Below, piece by piece: positions 22,100 through 32,688 of a stretch of 64,000 nucleotides of DNA. Every line of letters begins with the position of its first letter. Position 1 is the stretch's first letter. Source of the stretch: Paracamarosporium sp. OC-R06-R3. Lineage: Eukaryota > Ascomycota > Dothideomycetes > Pleosporales > Didymosphaeriaceae. Below the pieces are notes generated by a model. It worked only from the letters and a program-made list of their open reading frames with translations. It was not told the DNA's origin and did no database searches. The DNA lies in contig JACVRA010000361.1 in NCBI GenBank assembly GCA_019828545.1, positions 124,001 through 188,000 on the forward strand. The letters are read 5' to 3'. A program made the position numbers and the translations under genes.

Positions 22100-24316
22100 G
22101 GTCGTTGCGTTGTTGAAGGAAAGGAACTTCCTGGATGTGTGCGTAGGATTTGAGAGGAAAGGAGGGAAGAAGGTCAATTCCCTCCTCCCCCTCCACATTT
22201 TCTCGTGGAATACGCACGTCGAGCTTCGTCCGCTGCATTAGATCTCCTTTCTACGCGCTTCACCCAGCGTTTCCGCTCATCTCGTCTGCTTTTTCAGGCA
22301 TGCTGTATATAGTCGAGTCCGTTCCTATTCGCTACTTGAATGAATCTTGAGTATGGATGTGGTGTTTGTGCGTGTGTGTGGGTAGATTTTTGGTATAGGG
22401 GTGCTGGATGACTTTTCCAGTTGGTATGTTGTGATGTGGAAACTATCTGTACATGGGTGAATGGATTAGATCTTTTATGTAGGAGGGTAAATGATGAGTT
22501 GTTCAGCTGGTATGTTTTGATGTGGAAATTGTGGAGAGGGAGGGTGTCTGTCCTAGATTTGTGGGCGTAGGAAGTGAGGGGGTAAGATATGCCTTCGTAC
22601 ACGTACTCGTAGGGTCCGAATAAGCAGCTTGAAGCCAGTCAGTCCACAGCAGGACCCCTCAATACATTCTAACGTGGAAGAAGGGAAGAGCGAGGTGGGT
22701 ACGAACGTCGTCCGCATGTTGCGGACGCCGGATGGCCAGGCCAGTGTCACGCTCTACACTCATACATTTCGACGCACTGCGGAGCTGCTCTTGGACCATT
22801 CACCAAGCCGAGTTTGGTCTGTGTATCCTCCTCCACACTCCTCATCCTTTCCTACACCCAATAACGAAATGTATCCCCCATCCCATCCCTCGAATCAGAT
22901 CCTCTCCCCCTCCATCCTATTCTATCCTACCCTCCCACCCATCCAATCCAACCCAATCCAACCCAGACACCAAACCCACATCTAAGACACCCTCCCTCCT
23001 CCCCCCAAAACCACACCAACCACAGCCCTCGCCCCTACCCAGCCCACCACAAAACGTGCGCGCACGCGACGTGCAAAAAACAAATGTAATGACGTGCTCA
23101 GGTGGCTGCGTTCTTTTTCCGCACCACGTTGTGCCACGTGCGAAGATGCGTCCGCCGTGGCGGGCTCGGAGATCGGTATGTGCGGCTGCGATCGATCTGG
23201 GCGGGCTTGCTGCGCGTGAGATGGTGGCGGGGTTGTGGTGATAGGTTAGGCTTTTTTTTTGGGTGGGCTGGGGGTTATATTTAGGGGGAGGAGGATTGGA
23301 CGATGGGGGAAATTGGACGGCGAGGAGGTTCCTGTGATCGATCTGGGCTTGCTGTGTGAGGTGGTGGCGGGTGGTGGTAAATGTGGGTGGAGAGTGGAGA
23401 GGTGGCTTGGCTTGGGTCGATGGGGCTGGGATTTGTGTAGGGCGAGGGGGTAGCGTGTGATGTGGTGTGGTGTTTGGGAGAGGGGGTTGTGGTGTGGGAA
23501 TTGGTCGGCTTGAGAAACCGGTGGCGGGTTGGATGATCATTTTTTATGTTAGTGTAGGAGATTACGGGAGGCGGTGGCTGGTTGGATGTGGAGGATGAGG
23601 AAGGGTGGGTATGGGGTTTTGTCTGGGTGGTGTGGCCTCCGAGGTGTAGGAAGTAGGGCTATGGGAGGTGTTGATGTTGAGTTTTCTCAGTTACGTTTTG
23701 ATTGTCTTCTTGTTGATGGGTAATTGTAGTTGTTTTTGCGTGTGGATATCTTCTCTGTGGCTTTTGTTTCTATTCTCGTGTGGTTTTATTTATGGATGTT
23801 GCACTGCTTCGTCTGACGTTCTGGTGTTTTTCGAATTGTGGTCTGGACTCTGCCGCCAAAGAAGAAATCTGGTGGCGTTGGTTTTGGTGGTGACTGGTAC
23901 TTTGGGTTATAACTGTGAGAAAAAGGTGGAAGGAAGCTGGATACGTTACGATTTAAGTCTATGGTAAGCTGCATATCAGACCATGGTGGTAGTTGTATAT
24001 CAACGACACTTGATGAGACGTCTTCCTCTATTAGTGCCGAAACCCAGGTTTGTCGTGGTAGAAGATACCTACTCGGAATCAACCGTGGCCAAGCATACTG
24101 GCCGCCACTATAGGATCTAGGCCATGGTGTTGAAAAAAGTGGCGACGAGTGCTTATGGATCACTTGATATCAGCGTTGACCTCGACGCGGGGTATGGTTG
24201 GTCTAGAGCATGTTCGTATTCTGCAATCTACCGATATTAAACATGGGTGTTTGCCCCGCACTGCATACCACAAATACAGCTGAAACTCCTGCGGTACCAC
24301 CCCAACATTTGGACAA
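22100..24316. other. 2.2-kb spacer without a gene
   Basis: No gene is supported. The frames here are produced by base skew: C-rich on the plus strand to about 23050, then G/T-rich to about 23660 (listed separately). 23680-23900 is T-rich. Confidence 0.5.
22840..23660. repeat. strand-asymmetric low-complexity island (C-rich then G-rich)
   Basis: About 22840-23050 is pyrimidine/C-rich with CCAATCCAACC-like repeats. About 23220-23660 is G/T-rich with many GGG and GGTGGT runs. A diverged direct repeat starting with GATCGATCTGGG occurs near 23190-23242 and again at 23336-23384. A second short repeat (GGTGGCGGGTTGGATG, then GGTGGCTGGTTGGATG) lies at about 23520 and 23571. Confidence 0.6.
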
Positions 24317-25530
24317 ATGGCATCTGAAAAGAAAGAGGTACGACATGATGCATGAGATAGTTTGTACGACACTGACTCGATGCCTTGCAGTATGTATATT
24401 ACCACGCTGGTGGCGTCCGTGGAGCTCGACCGGTACTTCGCGGAGCAGATGCAGTAGAAACATTCGAATCCATACCGGAGATCGATGTCTCTGGGATATT
24501 CTCTGACAATTTGGACGACCGCAAGAAAGTTGCATTGCAGATAGGGAAAGCATGTCGAGAGGTCGGATTTTTCTACGCGCTGAATCACAACATACCCGAC
24601 CATGTCATCGAAGGCACGTTCGATGCGATTAAGAAATTCTTCGCGCTGCCACACGAAGAAAAGATGGAGGTACATCTGCACAAGAATGCTGCGCTAAGAG
24701 GCTATGAGCCGCTTTTTGAGACGAAGCTAGAAGGAACTGGTCGAGGCGGTGAGTAACGTGCTCAACTTTTGAAGCAGAAGCGTACTGATTGCGTTGAAGA
24801 TATGAAAGAGGCCTTCCTCATAGGCGAAGACGCCTCGGATCCGGAGCAGAATGCACCCTACACGCCAGATCCATCAACGCCCAAGCTGAACTCGTGGCCC
24901 AGTGCATGCCCCGAGCTCAGACCAAAAGTATACAGCTACTACACGCGGGCGATGACATTCGCACGGAAGCTCATGCAAGCTTTTGCGCTGGCGCTCGAGC
25001 TGCCGGAAACATACTTCGACGAAGTGACGAGCTTCCCCATGATCCACATGCGCATGCTCCACTACCCGCCGCAGGAAGCGCCAGGAGCGCGCAACATTGG
25101 CCTAGGCGCACACACAGACTACACGTTCTTCACGCTCGTCCAGCAGGAATCTGCCGCTGCGCTGCAGATCCTAAATGCGAATGGCATCTGGGTGGAGGCG
25201 CCGCCCAAGCCGCGCACATACGTGGTCAACGTGGGCGATTTCCTCTCGCACATCACAAACGGCACGTTCAAGTCGACAGTACATAGGGTTCTCAACTTGA
25301 GCGGCGCGGAGCGGTACTCGATGCCATTTTTCTTTGCGCCGAACCCATCGGCTACCCTGGGTATTGTGCCTTCGTGCCGGGTGGAGGGCGACGAGCAGAA
25401 AACCGTTAACGCGGGCGAGTACTTCATGAAGAGATTGAAGGCCGCGAGATGGAGGCATCCGAGTAACAATGGAAAGCCTGCTCCGAAGGTTCAGGATGTG
25501 GCCACCGGCGAGGTTACGGTAGGAGCTTGA
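24317..25530 (+). CDS. 2-oxoglutarate/Fe(II)-dependent oxygenase (isopenicillin N synthase-like fold)
   Basis: Exons 24317-24337, 24391-24748 and 24800-25530 join in phase to 369 residues; the first exon codes only seven residues. The N-terminal DIOX_N-type domain has SIPEIDVSGIF and GKACREVGFFYALNHNIP. The catalytic 2OG-FeII_Oxy domain contains the facial triad His231, Asp233 (in AHTDYTF) and His288 (in STVHRV), and Arg298 (in ERYSMPFFF) for 2-oxoglutarate. The substrate cannot be inferred: relatives act on gibberellins, flavonoids, amino acids or secondary metabolites. No biosynthetic backbone gene is nearby, so membership in a metabolite cluster is not supported. The C-terminal tail (about residues 330-369) is basic and then Val/Thr-rich. 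Confidence 0.92.
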
Positions 25531-27434
25531 GTACGAAGATGGTAGATCTACTTCAGCTAAGTTTGGGTTTGGAACTATTTAGCTTGCGTTCATACTCGGA
25601 TGAATGAATATGTATCGGTGGCGTTGATTAGGAGTTATTTAGGACGGTAGTAGCAGTGGTTGATTAGTTTGTGGTCGTGGAGCTGCAGTCAAATGATATC
25701 GATGCATCTCTAATTGTTCCGTACGACGAAGTGGCCTAGACATTGAGAGTTTCGGGTATGAAGGGCTATGGTTCTATTCATGCCCTCACTATGCAGCTTT
25801 GGGTGCTGTGGTAGTTTGCAGGTGTCTTCCGAAGTGACTTAGCACACCTGCCTGTTCATGTTTTTGCTTACGCGGATGGCTCTTTCCGCCACCCTAACCA
25901 AGCGGAGGACCCGGATGTGTCACCTACGAGCAACACCTTCTAAGTGCTCTTTGCCCTGATGTCCATCACACTGAAGTTCTGATGTTCAGCAAACGGTAAG
26001 TATAATCGGCGATCCGTGTTGACGTGATGGGCTACTCACTGAACCGTGGCTAGTAGAGACGTCTTTCGCAGTTTCCTCGCCAATCAGCGAAGGCGAACCC
26101 TCGCACCTTGGCTGAACATGCACACCAAAAGAAAATTTTCTCTGCGTTTGGCCCAGGCAGACGATCTATGCGATCGAAAAGGACGACATGCTCAAACCCT
26201 GTCCGGACTAAAGATGTGTCACCGTCCACCTCTCAGAGCGCTGATGTCGAGCCTCATGGTCACCACACCACTATGGCATTTGCACAACCGAGATCTTTAA
26301 AAAGGAACATGCGCGTGTTGTGGAGCCAACATGGCTACATGAACGGCCGACTGTACCCAGATCCGGGTCTACCAAACGAATCCTTCAGCAAAGTTGATCC
26401 CCTGTACGCCGCCCAGGAAAAGCTTCGGACACAGACCGGATAATGCACGGATGCGGCAGCACGATATTGCGTGCAGCTTTATCGATATTGAGCGTGTCAT
26501 GCATAGCATGCATGGTCATCTTTTACGAATTGTCTACGAGGCAGTCATACATGTCGAGTGTGTGCTCTTCCCGCACCGCCCACGCCGCGTCCTCCCTCGT
26601 TGAACGCAGAACAGAGGGTCGAGGACGGTCTACTGTACGCGCCGGCGCTTGTGGAGGTTGCTTTTCTTCGCTTAACGGCGTTCATGCTGCTTGTACGCGA
26701 CAAGCTCATTCGCGTGGTGTGGGAGTCGTAGTGCATGTGGCGGTCGCTATTTTTACGTCTACGGTGGGCGGATCGTCGCGAGACCGGCTCGATCCCCCAC
26801 TCCATGCGTCCAATTTAGGAGCCCGGGGACGTGCGATTGTGGCAGCTCCATGTGGTGTTCGGATATAAGGGCCAGTCACGAGCATGGTGGTGGATGGGGT
26901 GCGCCGGAGCGTTGTGCGGCTGCTTCGTGTCCCATATTGACGCATGCTGTGCGACACGACGAGCCAGAGTCCGCTGGATTCAGAGAAGACGACAAAGGCC
27001 CTGCACCCATTTTAGGCGCCGAGGCTGCAGACGGCGCAGGGATGCTGCAGCGTGTCCCTGCTGGCCACTGCGGCGTAGCGACCGTTATTCGCTGGACGTC
27101 CCAGCACCCCTCAGGGCACACGCCGAAGCAGTTAGGCCGCCTAGCCATTGAGTCTCGCCGCCAACGCTCAACTTCGTGCGTCGGGCGGGCGCAACGAATT
27201 GCGAGACCTCTTTGACGATGCTCCGCGAACTGCTGCATCTGTACGCCCCAGACGATCCTTTTGCGGGCCCTGCAGTCCCGGCGGCGTGACAGACGCCCAA
27301 GCACCCACGCCTCCCCCGACCACCTGCGAATCCCGGCCCTGGATTCGCCTGTCGTCTGAAAGAGCCGCTGAGGCTTCGGCGTCAAGCCCACCGCTCCGCT
27401 GAATCGCCTGCGGTCACCGTCGACGCGACCAGCC
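25531..27434. other. 1.9-kb spacer, one weak small-gene candidate
   Basis: There is no strong gene. A GTAAGT donor near 25996 and acceptors near 26054-26057 may define an intron before the weak candidate at 26168-26443. 26500-27400 is GC-rich with long overlapping frames on both strands but no domain. The last few hundred bases are the upstream region of the gene at 27435. Confidence 0.4.
26168..26443 (+). CDS. weak candidate: small unknown protein
   Basis: A 91-codon frame from ATG 26168 ends with a protein-like segment (GYMNGRLYPDPGLPNES, then KVDPLYAAQEKLRTQ). The frame is open upstream to about 26057, where an acceptor-like TAG lies, so the real start could be in an upstream exon that I could not place in phase. 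No family is recognised. Confidence 0.25.
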   Translation: MRSKRTTCSNPVRTKDVSPSTSQSADVEPHGHHTTMAFAQPRSLKRNMRVLWSQHGYMNGRLYPDPGLPNESFSKVDPLYAAQEKLRTQTG

Positions 27435-30400
27435 ATGTCGTTCGCACAAGACCACCCCTCTTCCCTCCCTCCTCCGCCGCCCGCCCCGCCCTCACCGCGC
27501 GTAGGGCCCTATTCCCAGCAGACGTCTCCCCTTAGACGCCTGGCTGTGCAACCGCCAATACTTACCACCCAGCTCGCGCCCCCGCCAGCTCAATACTCGC
27601 ATGGCCACACGCCTGCGAGCGCGTCCTCGTTGAGCCTGTCCTTTTCGCCTTACGCGCCCTCGCCCTCGACCTATGCCGCGTCGCCTATAGTGCCGCCATC
27701 CCCAATGGCAATGAGGAATCCAGGCTACAACCCCCAGCAATGGGCACGCAGTGGAGGGACCGTAGGAGGGCAGTATGTGCCGCACTCAGCTACGCAGACG
27801 CCTGTCACGACGAGTCGGCCTCAGGATGTTACGGGCATGGAAGGTATGTGCTTCTTGTAGTGTCTGTTCGCGGTTGTGTCAGTTCTGCCTAGTCGAGCAA
27901 TGTTTCGCAATCCACACTGTGAAGAGTGAAACGCGTCGATTGTCGCGTTGGTATAACCTCGAGATGGTGGAGTAGACTAACGGTCAATAGCGGCAATGCC
28001 CTCCCCACCTCCACCATACTCTCCAGGCCAGAATCCAGGCCGCCCTGCCAATGCGAACCCAAACTCGTCCCCGCACATGTCCGCTGCCGCATTCGCTGCT
28101 AGTCATCCGCCTCCACCACCTCCGCCCTCCGACTACACGCCCTCGCCATCGTCTCGGCCGACATCAGCCTTCTTCCATAGCAGGCCCGGATCCATAGTGG
28201 TGCCCCAAAGCGCAACGAGTGTTGTATCACTTTCTCAGTTCCCTCCTCCTCCACCTGCCACTGGCTCAAAAAGATCAGCCTCTCGCGATAAACTTTCCTC
28301 CAAGTTTAGCTTGTCCAAATTCCGGGACAGAGGATCGGGGAGCCCCGGCCCAAGCAACATCGAGTCACTACGCATCAGTACGAGCGAAGCCCTCCAGCGA
28401 CCTCCAGCGTCACCAGGAATTCCTCCACCTCGTGCCCCGCATCAAATCATCACCAACGCATTCCCAGAGCACCGATGGAGTCCAGACATGCAGTCGCCTG
28501 TGAGAGCACCTGGTGCTCGTCGGGCCGCTTCGACTGGCGTACTTGCCTCAGAATCAAGGACTCCCATCGATGAAACTCCAACGCTGACCCAAGGTAGCTG
28601 GGGATATGGAGCGCCAGTCCCACCTCCGCCTCCTGGCCCTCCACCTAATGGTCCAAGGTCTCAAAGTTTGGGACGCGGATTGGATTCGACTGTTAATCGA
28701 CAGTCTGTTCATGTGCCAGCGCCCCCAACTAGGAGACCTGGACAAAGTACTTTGACGCCTATTCCACCGACGCCAGTGGGCTGGCAAGATGAATCTTCGA
28801 GACAACGATCTCGGTCGCCTGCTGCCCAAGGCCTGCAAATCGATACAAGCCCTCGTGTCCTCCAAACTCCAGAGCGCCAACCACAGCTTATGGAAACTGA
28901 AACTGGCTCTGTCGCTTCTGGGCTCACAACATCAACTTCGAATTCGAGTAGCACCCTCTACCGTGACACAAGCGGCAGTCATGCTACACGAGGCATACGT
29001 GAACGTCGTAGCGAAAGTCGTGCTGCACGAGAACGAGCTGAGCCTAATAACAATCCTTGGGCACAGGATATGGAAGCTGCGAAGCCTGCCGATCTGGTTT
29101 TGGGTAGCCCTGAAACCGGGCTTAAGCGTCGTGATGCAGTCACAAAGAACACCCCACGTAGTGCTGGCCTTCGTTCGCCGAAAAGCTCGCAGTCGCTTGG
29201 TGAACCTGGCTCGTCAACCTCTACGCCTCGTCTCAATGTGCTGACTGGGCCTGCACCGACGCCTCCTTTCTCGCCAGGTACGGAACGTTTCGATAACCCT
29301 CATACTCAGAAGCAGCCTATATCATTCCCATCCAAGGCTCTTCCTACCCCACCCATGCGTCATTGTGGCGACGATTTTGATACAGGCCTGACTGACAGTT
29401 CAGGGGCCCGAATCCGATCAACATCAAACGCATCTCAAGCTTCCGGCGCCAAGATTGAATCATCTCTGTCCAGCACCCCGAGGCCCATGGGAGGTGACGC
29501 TTTTGTCGAAGCAGCCATTGAGCGGCATCGTCTATTCATCGAGAAAGAGATGGCAGCTCAGTCAGACCAGGATCGATTGGAGCTCTTCGCAGAATATATA
29601 GTCAACGAGTCGCGACTTCGACGAGACCGGTATTCTGCAGCTTTTGATGCCATGGCTGGAGATGTAGTGGACCTGACAAGAGATCTTTGGCGCTCATATA
29701 GCAGCTCTGGTCGCAGGTCCGCAACACCGGGTGCTCAAAACGCATCCGTCAACCTCAGCGGCAGCAGATCGCGGGCTTCAACCAGTGGCGAATCACCGGA
29801 CACAAGGCAGCCTATTTCCATCCCCACAACAGCGGCCAGTCCGGCTTCATCTATATCGAACTTTACACCTCATACCGAGCCTGCGTCGCCATCAAGCGCG
29901 ACTAGCCAACGAGCCCGTGATGCATCGTGGAACTACAAGCCGGTCCTTTCCCCAATTCCAAGTATGGCCATGAGCACCGTGCCGGATGAGGAAGATTCGC
30001 GGGGGAGATCGGCGAGTCGGTGGTGGGAAGCGAGTAACGATGGTGCTTCGTCTGGCATTGGCAGTCGCAGGCTGGAGAGAAGTAAACGCGAATCGAAGTA
30101 TATGGGATTGCCGAAAGAGGCTCGAGAGAGCTTGCAGTGGATTGGGAAAGATGAATCTTCACCAACAAATCGCGGGGAGTCCAGCAGCAGGCAACCATAC
30201 GGACCGAACGAATACCCACCTGAGAAGGTTGGTCTTAACGAGGGAGCATCAGGCAAACAAGCTATCGGGTAAGTGCGAGCATACGTTTACGCCAGACGTA
30301 TCACTAATGTTTGTGTGCAGGTACTATCCCCAATCTGCCCCAGCAACTCCTGATCCACGCAAACTGGATGTTTCTCGACTGGTAACATTGCCCCCGCCTT

Positions 30401-31638
30401 ATCCGAGACATCATCCTGCTGTCAACAACAGCCACCCTGACCTCACTTCTATTCGCAACAATTTACGAAATCTTTCCGATCTTGAGGAAGTGAAGACAAC
30501 TAAGGAGGCTTTCCGAACGAAGATCAGCGCCCGAAAAGAGCAGGAGACTGCATCGCTTAAGGACCGGAAGGCACAGCTCCGCTACAACATCCAGGAGAAC
30601 ATCCGGAATGGAGTAATGAGCTATGGAGATGCTGCTAACGCGGAGAAAGACTTTGAGGCTCGAGAGCATCAACGGGCCCAGGATCTAGTTCAGAACATCT
30701 TTGATACCTTTCAAACAGAGGTCGCTAACCCATTACACGCGATGTTCTGCGAACGGATCACCAAAGCTTCAGCGTCGCTTGAGCACCTCAAGGGTCGCTT
30801 GACCAACGCTGTGTCGGAGTTGAACCCCAATCAAACTCAAGAGGAGGGCGACGAACAACCGGAGTTGCTGGAGATGCTTACTCTGTCGAAATGGCTGTTT
30901 GAGGCGCGAGAGCAGCTGCACAAGGAAATGTTCGAGCTAGAAGACGAGCGTAACGATCTGTACAAGGATATCATTGTCTTGCCGTATGCTCAGTCTGGAA
31001 ACGAGCAGAAAGTCGGAGAAGCAACGGCATTCTTCCGACGAGACGCGCAAGACCGAAAAGTTACTTGGGAGAAGGAGATCTTGAAACGCCACGAAGATTT
31101 CTTGAACGTGGTAGAAGCGAACGTCACTCGCGGTGTAGAAGCGCAACTCTCGGCATTTTGGGACATCGCGCCGGGTCTGCTCGCAATCGTCCAAAAGGTT
31201 CCGCAGCGGTTGAGCGGATTCAATATCCAGATTCCGCCGCAAGAGTATGAAGAAAACCCTTCGTATAACGATTTCCCGATGCAATACTTGTATACGCTTC
31301 TAGCTCACGCTGGCCGCTCCGCTTACCAGTTCATCGAGTCGCAAACAAATCTATTGTGCCTTTTACACGAGGTCAAGACTGCTGTTATGAACGCTGGCTC
31401 AAGACTGCTGGAGACGCAAAGGGTATTGGAGGGCGAAGACTTGGAGAGTGTGGATCGTGAGACAAAGGCTATCAAGCAAGACGAAGAGCGAAGACTGACG
31501 GACGACTTGAAAGAGAAAGTTGGACTGGTGGAAAGCCAGTGGGATGAGGCGCTCGGAGGGGGTTTGGCAGACTGCAAACTGCGAGTCGAGACGTTCCTTG
31601 CGCAGCAGGGCGGATGGGACGACTGCTTGAAGGATTGA
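27435..31638 (+). CDS. large Pro/Ser-rich protein with C-terminal coiled-coil region, function unknown
   Basis: Not assigned to a named family. Exons 27435-27843, 27991-30268 and 30321-31638 join in phase to 1334 residues. Residues 1 to about 650 are low complexity: poly-Pro stretches (PPPPPAPPSP, PPPPYSP), many Ser/Thr-Pro sites, and dispersed SR/RS pairs. A helical segment follows (EAAIERHRLFIEKEMAAQSDQDRLELF near residue 640). The third exon is largely alpha-helical and charged, with heptad-like Glu/Lys/Arg patterns (SDLEEVKTTKEAFRTKISARK and onward), a likely coiled coil, and ends WDDCLKD. The architecture suggests a scaffold with SH3/WW-binding and phosphorylation sites, perhaps cytoskeletal or polarity related, but that is inference only. 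The long intact frames across three exons support a real gene. Confidence 0.85.
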
Positions 31639-32688
31639 TTATGACGTGATTGGAGCGTATTCGTTATCTCTTGTTATGTTTCTCTTGAGATGGGGTGGCA
31701 TTTACATGGTTTGCATGGTCTGCGTCTTGCGTTCGAGCACAGATACCCATTTTTAATTTCCTTTGGATGAGCATATGAGTTTCGCTAGATAGGGAAATGA
31801 GAGGCAAGTGCACGGCTGCTGGGTTGGCGGTGAGTGCCGGAGATGACTTCCCAGCTAGAACGTGACGTGGAGCCACAAACCTGGGGAAGGTAAGTGAGTG
31901 TGAAAGTGAGTGTGAATGTGAATTTGAATGCCTTAAGGGCGTGTCAAGACAAGGCCTTGAACATGGGCATGTGATGTAGAGTAAGAAGGTACTGCGCGCC
32001 TTGTCCTATTGTAGTCGCGGCAAGCCTTCAAGTTAGCAAGGGCGGTCACACAACGCCACTTCTGTACGCTGCAGTCACAACCGCCCACGCGACAAGACTC
32101 AAGTGATGTTTGTTCGCCACTGCATCGCTTCTCGCCCTCTGTTGCCTCCGCATGGCTCCGGGCAGAAAGAATTCATTCACCAGGGACCGATGGCACTGTC
32201 CTCGTTTGGAACTAGCGGCTTGGCGGAAGCCCGCACCACCTTTTCATAAAGGCAACGCCTGCCACTCTCTCTCAGTCTCAAACGCTCTCAACACCCGCAC
32301 TCGACAGCTCTTCGCCCACGTTGTTCCCCTGCGGAACATCACATAACAGAAAAAGCCACAAAAAAATCCAGAAAACTACAAAAAAATCCTGTCTTGACGA
32401 CCTTCGCCAACCATCCCACTCGTCAGTCAGTCGCTTGCCCCCACCGCCTTTCTCTCCTTCAACCCTCCACCCCCCGCGAGTAGAAGGACACACAGCGCGC
32501 CTGCCTGTTCGTTTCTCTTTGAGTTACGAACATCCCATACACAAAAGCATCTTCGCCGCAGCTTTTCAGCTTGTCAAGGTGAGCGCGCGCCAAACTTTTT
32601 TTTTTCTAGCGAGCGCGCTCCACGCCGCACCCTGCACCTGCACGCAAAAATTCGACCCGCCCACTGACAGTCGCGACAGATAGCAAAC
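31639..32688. other. spacer with PAB1 promoter and leader
   Basis: The first 300 bases are the 3' flank of the upstream gene, with a short GTGAGTGTGAA-type repeat near 31893-31930. From about 32200 the sequence is CT-rich and likely the PAB1 promoter and 5' leader, containing the A-rich element below and a probable leader intron (donor GTGAGC at 32579, acceptor near 32670-32683). Confidence 0.55.
32341..32390 (+). promoter_or_regulatory. A-rich element in the presumed PAB1 leader
   Basis: The stretch contains three oligo(A) runs of five to seven A separated by short C/T-containing spacers, about 300-350 bases before the PAB1 start. Mammalian PABPC1 mRNA carries an A-rich 5' leader bound by its own product for translational feedback. 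An equivalent role here is inference, as the transcription start is not known. Confidence 0.45.

Noticed and set aside
22917..23540. 207-codon minus-strand Pro/Thr-rich frame
   Set aside because: Produced by the G/T-rich plus strand; low complexity with no conserved motif.
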